Positions 1-11,452 of a stretch of DNA of 64,000 bases are shown here, piece after piece. Numbering within the stretch: position 1 is the stretch's first letter; each line of letters opens with the position of its first letter. The position numbers were made by a program, and so were the translations under genes. The notes under the pieces were generated by a model. That model was not told where the DNA came from. It saw only the letters and a list, made by a program, of their open reading frames with translations, and made no database searches. Source of the stretch: Diadophis punctatus similis (taxonomy: Eukaryota; Chordata; Lepidosauria; Squamata; Dipsadidae); NCBI GenBank assembly GCA_023053685.1, contig JALIGW010000016.1:4267501-4331500 (forward strand). The letters are read 5' to 3'.

Positions 1-414
1 CAATGAAGTTTTCTCTGGATAGATTGACTTCAATGTGCACAGGAGCATAACCCAATGTCCTCTTTCCCCTTCGCGTTACAAAATTCCCCCAGTTAGGAAA
101 GTAGAAAATGTGATGTATGTGTGTGTACCCACAGAGACATTCAGAAACCCCCAAAACTTTAACCTTAGACTGTCTACTGTCGACCTCACCCCATTCCTAA
201 GAGGTCTGTAAGGGGGCGTGCATAAGCACACCAATGTGGCTACCGTCCCTGTCCTAATGTTCCCTTTTATTCGTAACCATCTCATGTATTCATAATCATG
301 TTTATAATTTTATTTGTAATCTTATATATGCTTGAATGAATGAATGAATGAATGAATGAATGAATGAATGAATGAATGAATGAATGAATAAATAAATAAA
401 TAAATAAATAAATA
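1..414 (+). repeat. Interspersed repeat, LINE-3'-end-like, with (TGAA)n/(TAAA)n tail
   Basis: A second copy in inverse orientation lies at about 17155-17432. The two share a block around the words CACCCCATTCCTAAGAGGTC and GCGTGCATAAGC, so this is a dispersed repeat. This copy ends in a simple tail, TGAA repeats from about 333 to 387 followed by TAAA repeats to 413, as non-LTR retrotransposon 3' ends do. I could not assign the family. Confidence 0.55.
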
Positions 415-2444
415 TTCCTCACATGCAATTGCCCAAAATATGCTGGGACTCTTCTAATACAATCTATCCCTGTCAGTCTAATTATCTTGCTTTCTCCTTT
501 ATTGCATCATCCAATGCACAGACACTAAGATCTGCTCTGCTCCAGCTTATCGGGAAAAACCGATTGTAAGTCTCGGCCTTTGGTCTTGAGGGCGGGCGAT
601 GTGGGGGAGTGTTGATGTTAGAAGAAAGCCCTAAGGTTCCTCCCCCTCCCCCCACTTCAGCAAGTAAAACAAATTGCCTTGCTTTCTTCTCCCTTTTTCT
701 TTTTTCCTTTCTTCCTGAACTACATCCTGATGGGCAGCTTCTGAAGGAGAGATCCCTTGGTGGGATAGATGCACAACCTCATTCTTTACCGGGTATTTGT
801 TGGGAAGTGCTCTGGATTTGCTCCCACCCAGGAAATAAGACACAGTGCAAAAGCATTTTCTTTGGTCTCTGGCCTTTAGGTTCCCACCAAGACCGCTTCT
901 TGAAATGACAATACTTTTCTCTTTCAAGCGTTTTGCTCAGTGGGCCATGGACTCTGTCCCACTGTGTAGGCAACTCCACACCTGATTTAAATAAGCAGGA
1001 CAGTTTGCAAGCATTCCGCTTTCATAACCAATAATCTTTTGTGAAGGTTGTTCTCTGCTGGATTTAGATCTCGCCTTTCTGCCCAGTGATAATAAGCGAA
1101 CATATTTAGGAAGGAGGAGTTTCAAACAGACCTTAAAGATGTGTAAAAACCCTTCATCATTCAGTAAAATAGCTAAAGGAGGAGGAAAAACCGAGTAGAA
1201 AAAGGGTGGAAATTGTAATTGGTGTTTCAGTCTGGTCTGCATGTGACAAGCAGAGAGCTTTCACTTTTTATAATTATGAATACTTTGTGGGGACATCCAT
1301 GACATTTTATCATTAAAATGTGGTTGGTGGATAGCAATTCTTAGGAATCTGATTGTTTTTCTGTATAGTAAGGAGGGACAATTTGGTGCCCATCAGATCT
1401 TTTGGACTTCAGCTTCCAAAAGGTGGGTTGGTCAGTTGTGCTATACAGAAAGCAAAAGTTGGGATTGTTAATCCTACATCTTCCTTTGGTTGTCTTTCCT
1501 TCCCGATTATGTGGTCAGGTAGATTCTATTTCCACTCAAAGCAACTTTCCCCAATCCACCCTCCAGAAAGATGTGTAGGACTTCAATTCCCATCCATCCT
1601 GAAAAGGTAGCTAAGAATGAAGACAGTGGGTGTCCTGCATATCTGGAAAGAAAGAGGCAGGGAAGAACTGACTTAAAGCTATAAGTGCCCTATAAGTAAG
1701 TTTTATAAGTAAAACTATAAGTCTCTGCTGTAGGCTGAAGTGCTTTTTTGACTAGGCTCAATCATTTCCCCCACAATTGTAGTTTGATGAAACTGCTCAG
1801 CAGCATTCTTTAGGAAACTACAGTATCAAAAAATGTTTGGGGGAGGAAAGCCCCAAGGTGGTCACACACCCTAAAACATCCCCAGGGGGAATCCTGAAGG
1901 TTTAACCTTAGCTGTGTTGGCACAAGAGGCTTGAGCGGGAGAGAAAATACTTTTTCTCACAACATGTTAGCTTGTTTAGTTTTAGTGAACGGCTTTAGCA
2001 CATTATGTGAACCCAGTTGCCTTGGTTATTTAATTATTATTGCCTGAAGTCTGAAAAAGCATCATTTATCAATAAGCAAAGCAAGTTGTGAGAATGCAGG
2101 CTCAGAGCAGCCAAGAAAGTTGTAGCAAATTAAACTTTGAGTGGAGGCACCTGGAAGCCAGCAGTCCCCCATTACCATCAAGTGGCTCCCAGTAGAAATT
2201 CAGCACTAGGTTACCCAGTCTGGGTTTATGCCTTAACCTTCTGTGTGGGCTAGCCCTATTTATCATGATCAAGCATGTCTGAACACAGGCAGTATTGATG
2301 GACCAACCTTGCTTTCTCCAGAGCCTGGGTCCATATTCCCAAATTCCTTCCTCAAACCATTGCCTTCCAGATGGCCGGCAAAGCATAATGGAACTTGAAT
2401 TGCTACATATCTACAGGACACTAGGCTTAAGTAGTGCTCTAGAT
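415..2444. other. Intergenic stretch upstream of CDX2, no gene seen
   Basis: The open frames here are short, overlap on both strands and show no recognisable domain. I see no clear repeat signature. In other vertebrates URAD lies on this side of CDX2, but no URAD-like exon was recognised here. Confidence 0.5.
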
Positions 2445-2577
2445 AGCAATAGCAATAGCACTTAGACTTATATACCGCTTTACAGTCCTCTCTAAGCATA
2501 CTGCCCTCAACAATCTGGGTCCTCATTTTACTGACCTCGGAAGGATGGAAGGCTGAGTCAACCTTGAGCCTGGCATC
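2445..2577 (-). mobile_element. tRNA-derived SINE, 5'-truncated (3' part only)
   Basis: The reverse complement carries the shared 3' body of the SINE family seen at 3365, 37668, 54302, 56945, 57433 and 63773. Landmarks are GGTTGACTCAGCCTTCCATCC, GTAAAATGAGGACCCAGATTG and GTATATAAGTCTAAGTGC, ending in a (GCTATT)n tail. The tRNA-like head is missing. Confidence 0.8.
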
Positions 2578-2658
2578 ACATGATTCCTCATTGAAATAAA
2601 AGTAACTCCCAGCTTTCTTCATGCAAACAACTGTTCATCAGAGCAGCCCACTTAAAAC

Positions 2659-2810
2659 CTGTAGGGCAGTGTTTCCCAACCTTGGCAACTTGAAGATGTC
2701 TGGACTTCAACTCCCAGAATTCCCCAGTCAGCATTCGCTGGCTGGGGAATTCTGGGAGTTGAAGTCCAGACATTTTCAAGTTGCCAAGGTTGGGAAACAC
2801 TGCTGTAGGG
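2659..2810. mobile_element. Palindromic hAT-type MITE (family A) with perfect 8-bp TSD
   Basis: The element occupies 2667-2802 and is almost one inverted repeat. Its arms contain ACTTCAACTCCCAGAATTCC and the reverse complement, with a short loop near 2735. It begins CAGTGTTTCCCAACCTTGG and ends with the complement. It is flanked by perfect CTGTAGGG duplications (2659-2666, 2803-2810). There is no coding capacity. An 8-bp duplication and CAG terminus indicate mobilisation by a hAT transposase supplied in trans. Confidence 0.88.
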
Positions 2811-3364
2811 GCTGCCTGGCACAGAGGCTTTTATTGTCCTCCATGTATGTTTGCTTAAAATTGCAGGTAGCCTTTATTTGACCCGAAAGGAAGATTATTG
2901 TTGGGTCCAATGTGAGTTTATATAGAAAAAAAAATCTCCCCCCCCAAAAAAATCAAAGCTGAGAAGATACTCCCTTTTCAATCAATAGTTAATATTGATT
3001 GTATATTAATATTGATTTTCAATATTACTTATTATACCTTAAAGACATTTGGATGGTGCCTTTCTGGCCCAGTAGGGCCATTCCCATAAAACATCATTGT
3101 CATCACCTTTATCATTAAATAATCAAAAGACGTATCTAGATTGCCCTGCACAGTGTATAAAATTAGGTAGGTAATCTTAACAATAAATATTTTCACTTTT
3201 CAACTTAAAACTCATTCAGAGTTACCATGAAAAAAAAACTTTTGGCTGAAACTGTCCCCCATTCATATTTTTGCCCCTTATGCTGAACTATTCAACATGC
3301 ATGTGGTTGTGTTGTTTCCCCACTGGTATCCAATGGAAGCACATTTTCCATTGATACACACTAA
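2811..3364. other. AT-rich intergenic DNA, no feature recognised
   Basis: No repeat landmark or coding signal was seen, apart from short A- and C-rich homopolymer runs near 2930-2950. Confidence 0.5.
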
Positions 3365-3613
3365 AGCAATAGCAATAGCAATAGCACTTAGACTTATATA
3401 CCGCTTCACGGTGCTTTACAGCCCTCTCTAAGCGGTTTACAGAGTTCAGCATATTGCCCCCAACAATCTGGGTCCTCATTTTACCGACCTCGGAAGGATG
3501 GAAGGCTGAGTCAACCTTGAGCCTGGTGAGATTTGAACAGCTGAACTGCTGAACTAGCAGTCAGCTGGAGTAGCCTGCAGTAGCTGCATTTAACCACTGC
3601 GCCACCTCGGCTC
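3365..3613 (-). mobile_element. tRNA-derived SINE, near full length
   Basis: Read on the minus strand it starts GAGCCGAGGTGGCGCAGTGG (Pol III A-box-like) and continues with GTTCAAATCTC (B-box-like). The family body and a (TATTGC)n tail follow. It is the best full-length representative with both head and tail in the first 10 kb. It is a SINE and not a tRNA gene, because no cloverleaf is completed. Confidence 0.85.
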
Positions 3614-4199
3614 AATAAGCAATACAATTGTTTTACATATTTTCCCTCCCCATCAAGCAAAATTTGATAAACCTATTTTATTTATTTATTGAATGTCTAC
3701 ACTACCCAATTCATCTAAGTGACTCTTAGAAAATTTATTCTTCTCTAAATCCATCTATGCTTCAAAGTATGAGATTACAATTCATACACATTCTTGATCT
3801 GTCAGTTAGACTGAAGAGTAAGAAGTGGGAACGAAGAGAAATTAAAGAGCAGAAAAAGAAAAGAAAAAAAGCAAATAAATAGTCAGTTTATCCAAAGGGC
3901 TTTGCAAATACATGCATGTATTTATTTATTAAATTTGTATGCTGCTCGTCTCATTATCCAAAGCAACAGGTTGGCTGGTTTTAATATTTTTTTAAATATT
4001 TAATTCTAAATATAAAGGGCCACACAGCTTAATATAGACCACGAGACCAACATAATTTTAATTTTTTTTAATGAAACAAGCAAAAAAAAAATTAATGGAA
4101 CACTTTCCCATAAAGCCCTGGGAAACTCTTTTTCCCAAGCCATACCCAAAACCTCCTTCATTTCCTGCACACACAAACCAAGTTAAAAGCCGGGGAAAG
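3614..4199. other. Intergenic DNA with weak LINE-tail fragments
   Basis: Two short stretches, about 3672-3722 and 3917-3965, resemble TTTA-tailed LINE 3' ends (TTTATTTATTAAATTTGTATG followed by a GC-poor 'gctgctcgtct' form). They are too short and diverged to place. Nothing else is recognised. Confidence 0.35.
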
Positions 4200-4273
4200 G
4201 GTGTGTGTGTGTCTGTCTGTCTCTGTCTCTGTCTCTGTCTGTCTCTGTCTGTCTCTGTCTCTGTCTCTCTGTC

Positions 4274-4348
<75 letters not shown>
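4200..4348. repeat. Compound microsatellite (GT)n-(CTGT/CT)n-(GT)n-(GA)n
   Basis: A run of alternating GTGT, CTGTCTCT, CT, GTGT and GAGA blocks fills about 150 bp. It produces long simple-composition frames on both strands (Ser/Leu or Arg/Glu runs) that are not genes. It lies about 2 kb upstream of the CDX2 start. Confidence 0.95.
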
Positions 4349-5232
4349 TCCTTTCCATTAGTACAACGTAGTGGAACGCCCTGGGGACTGACCGAGACTC
4401 CCAGGTGTTTCTCTGGCCTGATGGGTTTGGTTAACTCCGTGACCTGATCGCGAAATCCAAATCGCAGCGTCTCGGCAAAGAAGATACAAAATGTGACTTT
4501 GATATGAGAATGCTCTTTCGCCCTGCAGGGCTTCCTGGAGCAGACCGGCTTTGCCCTTTGAAGATGCGCCAAGCCCCCTCCTCCTTTTCTTTTCTTTTCT
4601 TCTCCCCCCCCCCACCTTCCTCCTCCGGGCCAGCGCCTAGCCAGATTCACTGGTTTGCTTTTATGCGTTAACTTTTCACCTTGTCTCGGGCGCCGTGCAA
4701 GAGGTGCGCGAGCGAGAGACAGCGGCATCTACTACACCCAGGCACAGCAAATTCAACCGGTTCACCTCCGGATAAATCAGCTATTTCGCCTAACGTGGAA
4801 ATATTTCCCCCATTTTCCACACGCTTAGAACGAGCTGCGGTGTTTCTTACAACCAGGGAACTTTCTTACAAGTCTTTCTTCAGGGTGGCAGCCAGATAAG
4901 GGGGGGGGGAGGGAGGGAGGGGGAAAAGTTTTTTTGGCGTATGACAAACCCCCAAAGAAATTAAGCTAAGCCTGTTCATGTTAGAAATTCACTTACCGGC
5001 TTTTTTAAAAAAAAATTGCCATTGGGGCTACTGAACGCTTCCCTTCCCGCTTCTCTGGGATGATTCTGGCACATGATTATTAATGAGCAAATGTTTTTAA
5101 AATTTGAAGAAGTGCTTTTAAGAGGGGGAGAAGAATCTCCCGCAAGGCTCTAAGCGAGCCCCCCCACCCTTTGAAGTGGAGAATAGGCGCTGGCAAACTT
5201 TCCTTTGAAAGCAACGAGATGTGGGTTAGAAT

Positions 5233-5367
5233 CAGGGGTCTCTAACCTTGGCAACTTTAAGCCTGGCGGACTTCAACTCCCAGAATTCCCCAGCCAGCAA
5301 AGCTGGCTGGGGAATTCTGGGAGTTGAAGTCCTCCAGGCTTAAAGTTGCCAAGGTTGGAGACCCCTG
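5233..5367. mobile_element. Palindromic hAT-type MITE (family A) in the CDX2 upstream region
   Basis: It begins CAGGGGTCTCTAACCTTGG and ends GGTTGGAGACCCCTG. The arms contain the ACTTCAACTCCCAGAATTCC block and its complement around a loop AGCCAGCAAAGCTGGCT. Flanks GTTAGAAT and GGTTAGAT are an imperfect 8-bp duplication. It lies between the TCF-like motifs and is about 950 bp 5' of the CDX2 start codon. Confidence 0.82.
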
Positions 5368-5469
5368 GGTTAGATAGCCTGTCAGGTTCCCTCTTCAAAT
5401 TCTTTTGCAGAAGTTATTGGGTTTGGGGGAGTTTTCTCTCTCCCTCAATCCCTAGGTCCCACCCAATAT

Positions 5470-5553
5470 CTTTCTTTTCTTCCTTCCTTCCTTCCTTCCT
5501 TCCTTTCTTCCTTTCTTTCTTCCTTCCTTCCTTCCTTCCTTCCTTTTCTTTCT
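5470..5553. repeat. (TTCC)n/(TTTC)n microsatellite
   Basis: Interrupted TTCC and TTTC repeats give a pyrimidine-only top strand. This explains a serine/phenylalanine-rich frame across it, which is not a gene. Confidence 0.93.
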
Positions 5554-5855
5554 TACGCCACCCTTACACACGCACAGATACACGCGCCCGCGCGCCTCTT
5601 GCATTCATCCTTCCCAAACTTCCCAGGCTTTACTGGGTTTCCATTCCCACCCGATCCTTCCTTAACCGACCTCCCCCCCCTCCACCGACCCCCAGTTGCT
5701 TTCTCTTTTGCAAGTCCTTCGGATTGAGTCCTTTGAACCTGCGATTGGAGGTTAAAGTGCACCAGGTTGCAATGGAAGAAGGAAGCTCTTAAAACAATAA
5801 ATGCTTGGCTAATGTTGTTGTGATCGGGTCGCTGCCCTCTCGCTTATCCTTTTAA

Positions 5856-5863
5856 ATGCAAAT
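5856..5863 (+). promoter_or_regulatory. Perfect octamer motif ATGCAAAT in the CDX2 promoter region
   Basis: The sequence TTTTAAATGCAAATC contains a perfect POU octamer about 330 bp upstream of the TATA-like element. Octamer-binding POU factors (OCT1) have been reported to act on the mammalian Cdx2 promoter. Whether this is the orthologous site needs alignment. Confidence 0.45.
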
Positions 5864-5908
5864 CTTCCTTGAGGGGCGAGGAGTAGCGCGACGGCCCCCG
5901 TGCCTGCC

Positions 5909-5911
<3 letters not shown>

Positions 5912-6001
<90 letters not shown>
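5912..6001. repeat. (CT)45 microsatellite within the CDX2 promoter
   Basis: Ninety uninterrupted bases of CT lie between the octamer (5856) and the TATA-like box (6191), about 190 bp upstream of the latter. A perfect array of this length is expected to be polymorphic. GA/CT tracts can exclude nucleosomes or form triplexes. Confidence 0.97.
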
Positions 6002-6003
<2 letters not shown>

Positions 6004-6190
6004 TCTCCTTTCCCCTCCCTCCCTCCTCCCTCCCTCCACGTCACCTGCCTCGGGTCGTGGGCCTGGCCTGGCCATTTCCAAGAGAGCCGCCTCAAGGACC
6101 GTTCATCCTCCGCAGCTCCCGGCGATGCCGGTTGCCTGAGCCTCCAAAGCCGGCGCAGAGCGTCTTTGCGCCCGGAGGAAGCGGCAGCCC

Positions 6191-6198
6191 TTAATAAA
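6191..6198 (+). promoter_or_regulatory. TATA-like element of CDX2 (TTAATAAA)
   Basis: In the GC-rich region just upstream of exon 1, TTAATAAAGG is the only AT-rich core-promoter-like word. It would place initiation near 6220, giving a 5' leader of about 100 bases. The same word resembles a CDX-binding site (TTTAT on the other strand). That would allow the autoregulation described for mammalian Cdx2. Start site not proven. Confidence 0.5.
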
Positions 6199-6285
6199 GG
6201 CCGGGCAGGCGCAGCCCAGCTCGGCTCAGCCTGTCCCCCCCCATCGCCGGTCCGCCGCTTTCCAAGGCTCTTCCCCCGGAGCAGC

Positions 6286-6327
6286 ATGCAGAGAAGCGCC
6301 GCTCGCCTCGGACCACCATGTACGTGA
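6286..6327 (+). other. Upstream ORF (13 codons) overlapping the CDX2 start
   Basis: An ATG at 6286 opens a frame that stops with TGA at 6325-6327, ten bases past the CDX2 ATG at 6318 and in a different frame. Its context (CAGCATGC) is weak, while the CDX2 ATG context (CCACCATGT) is stronger. If transcription starts near the TATA-like element, this uORF is in the mRNA and could dampen translation through leaky scanning. Confidence 0.5.
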
Positions 6328-6816
6328 GCTACCTGCTGGAGAAGGAGAGCCCCTCCATGTACCCCGGTTCGATGCGCCACGCGGGGGGGCTGAACTTGAG
6401 CGCCGCGCAAAACTTCGTGGGCGCTCCGCAGTACCCGGACTACGGCGCCTACCATGTCCCCGCCGGGATCGGATTGGACAACGCTCAGTCGCCGGGGTCG
6501 CCCTGGCCAGCCGCCTACGGCGCGCCCCTGCGAGACGACTGGAACGGCTATGGGCAGGCAGGCGCCCCCGGGACTGCGACCGCCGGCGCCCTGCACGGAC
6601 CCAGCCCGGCCGGCTTGGCTTACAGCCCCGCCGGAGACTACCTCCCGCACCCGCACCACCCCTCCCAGGGACCTCCGGCGCCCCCCTGCGGGGTCCCCCC
6701 TTCCGCGGGGCTGATGCAGCCTCTCAACCCGCCGCTCGGTTCGGATCCTCTCTCCCCTGGCGGGCAGCGGCGGAACTTCTGCGACTGGATGAGGAAACCC
6801 ACGGCGGGGGGACCCG
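6318..6816 (+). CDS. CDX2: CDX2 coding exon 1 (activation domain and hexapeptide)
   Basis: The exon encodes 166 residues plus one base (phase 1) and ends before GTAAGG at 6817. It carries the caudal N-terminal signature ([31 protein letters not shown]), a Ser-Pro at residues 58-59 near the position of the reported MAPK site Ser60 of mammalian CDX2, and [16 protein letters not shown] near the end. The exon is very GC-rich, as are CDX2 first exons generally. The open frame runs on past the donor to 6995, but that extension is intronic: exon 2 supplies the conserved KTRTKDKYR sequence. Confidence 0.96.
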
Positions 6817-7133
6817 GTAAGGCGGAAAGGGGGTGTGTGAGAGAGAGGGGGGGGTGCGTGCCGAGAGCCGGCCTGGGCTTTGCCTCTGGACCCGGGAAGG
6901 GAAGCAGTGGCAAGGTTCGGTCGCGCAGTGACCCCCCCCCTTGCCAAGGGCACTCTGCACCAGCTCCGAGGCCCTCTGGCAGGGGACGCTTCTGAGTTCC
7001 AGATTTGAAAGGGAAGGCGACGAGAGCCACCGCGGGGCTGAGCTGACTGGTTGATTGCAGGGTTAGGGGACCGGTGCTTCCATTCATGTGGCAGTTTGAT
7101 AGGAGAATCACCGGCTTCGGGCTCCGTCGCTTT

Positions 7134-7216
<83 letters not shown>

Positions 7217-7273
7217 GGCTTCGGGGTCCGTCGCTTTAAAACACACACAGACACAGACATAGACACAGACACA

Positions 7274-7304
<31 letters not shown>

Positions 7305-8253
7305 CGACGGTCAACCGCCGGGTTTCTTTTGGCGACACAGGCTGTGCTGAGCCGGTTCTTCCCCTATAAAGACAAAAAGGGCCAACGCTCCGGAACCTGC
7401 TTGGCAGGGGATCAAGGATGCGGCAAGGCTGACTGTCCCCGCAGACAGGTCGGAGAGTTCGGTGGCGGGCGCGTTTGCTTTTAAGCGCTCAGTTTCCTTG
7501 ATATCTCCCCACCACCACCACTTAAAAGAAAGAGCCCAAATACCTCGCAACTCCCGGCCAGCCTTTCTTTGCGGGAGGGGTTAAGCAAAGAGGCTGTAGT
7601 CTCGACCCCCACCCCCACCCCACCCCTGACCTAGAAGGGCTGCATCCAAACTACGCCTCAGGTTTGAAAGTTTCGGGTAAGACTCGTGAGGGTTCGCGTT
7701 TGCGTTTTTGCCATTCAAGACAATTGAACTCACGGAAGATATAAATTAATTTCCATTATCTGGGTTTCTTTACACCCCGTCGCCGTTTGTTGAGCCGTTG
7801 ATTTCAAAGGGAGCGGGAGAGAAAGAGAAGGGGGAAGAAAACGCCTTGATATCAGATGAGTGCGAGGAACGGGAGACTTCGTAGAAGTCTGTACGAAGAG
7901 CGTTTGCGCTTTATTTCTTCTATAAAGAGTCCTGGCCCTGCGATTATTTCTGAGGACGTGCCCCCCCGCCTCCCCCACCCTTTCGATTTCTTGCTCGAGA
8001 TGCCTCGGGCGGCATTTGACCGGGAAGTTTCACACGCCGATTGTGCCCGCAAAAGTTTTTTCACACCGGCCTGGGAATCACCATCGCTCCCGCTGAAATC
8101 GAGCTGCTTCTGATTCCTGGAGGGCAAATTTTACCCAGTAGGTGGCTGAGCTCACAGGCAGCGCCCGCTTCACAGAGGGGCGAATTGCAAAGTTCGCTCT
8201 TTTTGCGGTTTTTGCAAACCCCTGTTTTTAGGCTATAAATCGGCCACAAGTTT

Positions 8254-8312
<59 letters not shown>

Positions 8313-8984
8313 GACGGAGGGAGAGAGGGGCAGAGAACAATCTGCAAAGGGAAGTTTTATTTGTTTGTTTCTTTGTTTGTTTGGAATTTGACTGTGAACT
8401 GAAACTCACAACATACAGAGCGCTGGCCAGAGACGAAGAATAGCAACCCGCCTTTCCCAGAATATTCTAAACTCCCAAGATTGGGAGTGTGGGGTGTGGA
8501 AGCTTCCTGGGAGGCCCATAAATCGATTTATGACTCTTTTGGACCCCCTCGGCCAGGCCCAGTGCAGCATTACCTGCCGGGGGGGGGGGGGGCTGGGGGA
8601 AGCGGGTAGAGATTTCTTTTTCGACTCTGCCTGGATCTGATGCTCCCATTCGCCCGCTAGTTCGCCTCCTAAAACAATCCCGGATTAGCGCGGACGAGTC
8701 TGCTGTCATCACCTAATCTACCAACTTCCTCCAACCCTTTCAGAGGCTCTTGGAGATGGCTGACTCGGTTGGCCGTTTCCAGCCCCTTCTATTATTTTAT
8801 TATTTCTTTTTAAAATTACCAATCCAAACTGGAGGAAGCTATCGGGAGGGCATCTTTGTCCAAGCCAACACAATTGCACGAGGAGCGCCCTTCACAGCAA
8901 AGCTATTCCGTGCCAATGAAGAGAACCTCTTTCCGGGCACTTTGGCCTTTGGAAGAGTCAAGAACGAAGGCCTCATTGGATCGG

Positions 8985-9063
<79 letters not shown>

Positions 9064-9168
9064 TTTGTTGCATTTGTATGCCGCCCACTCCACAGAGACT
9101 CTGGGCGGCATACAAATGCATGTTGACTTTCAGCTTCATCCCATAACTCTCAGCATTAGTCCAATGAC

Positions 9169-9251
<83 letters not shown>

Positions 9252-11361
9252 TTTGAGGTTCTTCTATGCCGCCCTACTCCCTCAGGACAGCGTACAACAT
9301 TTTAGGGAACATCAAACAAATCATTAAAAACAATTAAAAACAATTAAAAAAAACATATAAACACCATACATACATGGGGGAGACATCAGATGGAAGGTCG
9401 TCTCACAATCACCCCGCCTGCAGGAAGAGCCATGTCTTAATGGCTTTTCGGAAAGCCAGCAAGGTGGGGATGATTCGGATCTCTGGGGGAAGTTGGTTCC
9501 AGAGAGCAGGGGCCCCTACAGAGAAGGCCCTCCCCCTAGGCCCCGCCAGTCGGCACTGTTTGGCTGACGGGACCTGGAGGAGACCCACTCTGTGGGACCT
9601 GACCGGTGGAAGGGAAGTATGAGGTAGGATGCGGTCCCGGAGAGTTTTATCATTTCAAAGCATTGAAATGAAGCATTTTAAGAGCTCCAACTGTTATAAT
9701 TCTATATAACATTTGAGACTTTCAAAGGGAGATTGGACTGCCATTTGCCCGAAACTGTGTAGGGACTCCTGCTGGAGGGGGGAGGTTGGACTAGATGACC
9801 TACAAGGTCCCTTCCAACTGTAATAAATAATCTAATCCTAATAATAATTCCGCAACAACCGCGTTAGACGGGCCAGTCTTCACAAGCAACCCCTAAGCAA
9901 AGCTCGGTGCAAAATCTTAGGAGGCTCCCTTAGAAATCCGCTTTCGTTTTTTTTAAGTGCATTTTGCTATAAAGACAATCGTTTGCTCGCGGAAAGGGTA
10001 AGTGGTCCCTCCGGAGCTGAACTAGAGCCGGAAGAACAACGGTAGACACGCAAAACAGAGGGAGCCCGAGGCTGTTCTCCTTCTCCCTTGGGTCGTTTGT
10101 CATTCGAGGTACCGGACTACAGAGTCCAATAGAGCCAGGCCGGGTGGTGGTGGTGGGGGATCTGTGCAGTTTCGCAGGGTTATAGTCCAGAAACGAAGGG
10201 AGGTGATGGGATGGGAGCAGGCTGAACAAGCCTGAAAGAAATAAAACGGTGCGGGGGTTCAACAAGGGCTGCCCAGAACCTGGCAATCTGTCGAGGTTTT
10301 GATAGACAGCGCCTCTTATCCTTTCCGGGAGCAAGGATCAAAGCCCGGAGCAGGACGGACCTAAACGTTTTCTCACTTACGATGTTTAGACTTGGGGCAG
10401 CTAGGCAGGGGTCTCCAACCTTGGCAACTTTAAGCCTGGAGGACTTCAACTCCCAGAATTCCCCAGCCAGCGCTGGGGAATTCTGGGAGTTGAAGTCCTC
10501 CAGGCTTAAAGTTGCCAAGGTTGGAGACCCCTGAGCTATAAAGCCACTGTGGACCACCCCCGGGGCTTGCCACAGAGACACGTGAAACCATTTTCAGATT
10601 CATCTGAATTGTTCCGCCCCGACGCCTCCAGATGTGCTTTTCGCAGTGGGCAACTAGAGAGACTTTTGAACAATCCTAGAACTGGTGTAGAGCTACATTC
10701 TTGTGGGTACGAGATATATATTCTGACATCGCCTTCCATTTTCGGTATTAAAAGGCACTAAACCCGCATGCACGGAAACAAGCAATGTTGGCTTGCAAAG
10801 CTAGGGTCGGGAATCAACACGACTTGCTCAGAGATAAATTCAAATCAGAATTGGGAGGATGAGGGATTATTATTTTTTCCGGCAGTCCAATGCGGATTTA
10901 ATATTAATTACAGTATCCATATCTAAGATCTGGGTTCCAATGAGACTGGAACCGGTTTACATCCAATTCTTTTGCATAAATCTCGAGCCATTTTTTTAGG
11001 AGAAGGGTCCTCGAAAATCCACAGCATTTAGCCCTACCAATGCGTGTAGGCCTTTTTTTTTTAAAAAAAAAAGCCGAGACTGGGAGAATCAATTACTGTA
11101 TATAGTTAGAATAGAATAGAATAGAATTCTTTATTAGCCAAGTGTGATTGAACACACAAGGAATTTGTCTTTGGTGCATATGCTCTCAACGTACATAAAA
11201 GAAAAGATACGTTGGTCAAGAATCATAAAGTACAACACTTAATGATCGTCCGGGTACAAATGTTCCATTGAGCTCGGGATTCTGACTAATATTCTGTCCT
11301 TGTATGTTATGTATGAGTGCGTGTGCGTGCACACACAAACACACACAAACACACCCACACC

Positions 11362-11452
<91 letters not shown>

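Larger units (their letters stand above)
4497..5737 (+). promoter_or_regulatory. Cluster of five same-strand TCF/LEF-like motifs upstream of CDX2
   Basis: CTTTGAT occurs at 4497-4503 and CTTTGAA at 4556-4562, 5169-5175, 5203-5209 and 5731-5737, all on the + strand. By simple base expectation CTTTGWW should occur less than once per kb on both strands together. Cdx genes are established targets of Wnt/TCF signalling, so these are plausible inputs. Function is inferred from motif and position only. Confidence 0.35.

Noticed and set aside
4071..4728. Overlapping frames of up to 181 codons on both strands
   Set aside because: Driven by the GT/CT/GA compound microsatellite; no domain outside it.
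6817..6995. Continuation of the CDX2 exon 1 frame past 6816
   Set aside because: Intron read-through; GTAAGG at 6817 joins in phase to exon 2, restoring the conserved sequence before the homeodomain.
5844..7211. 455-codon minus-strand frame
   Set aside because: Antisense shadow of CDX2 exon 1 extended through the CT and CA microsatellites; Arg-Glu and Cys-Val runs are simple-repeat translations.
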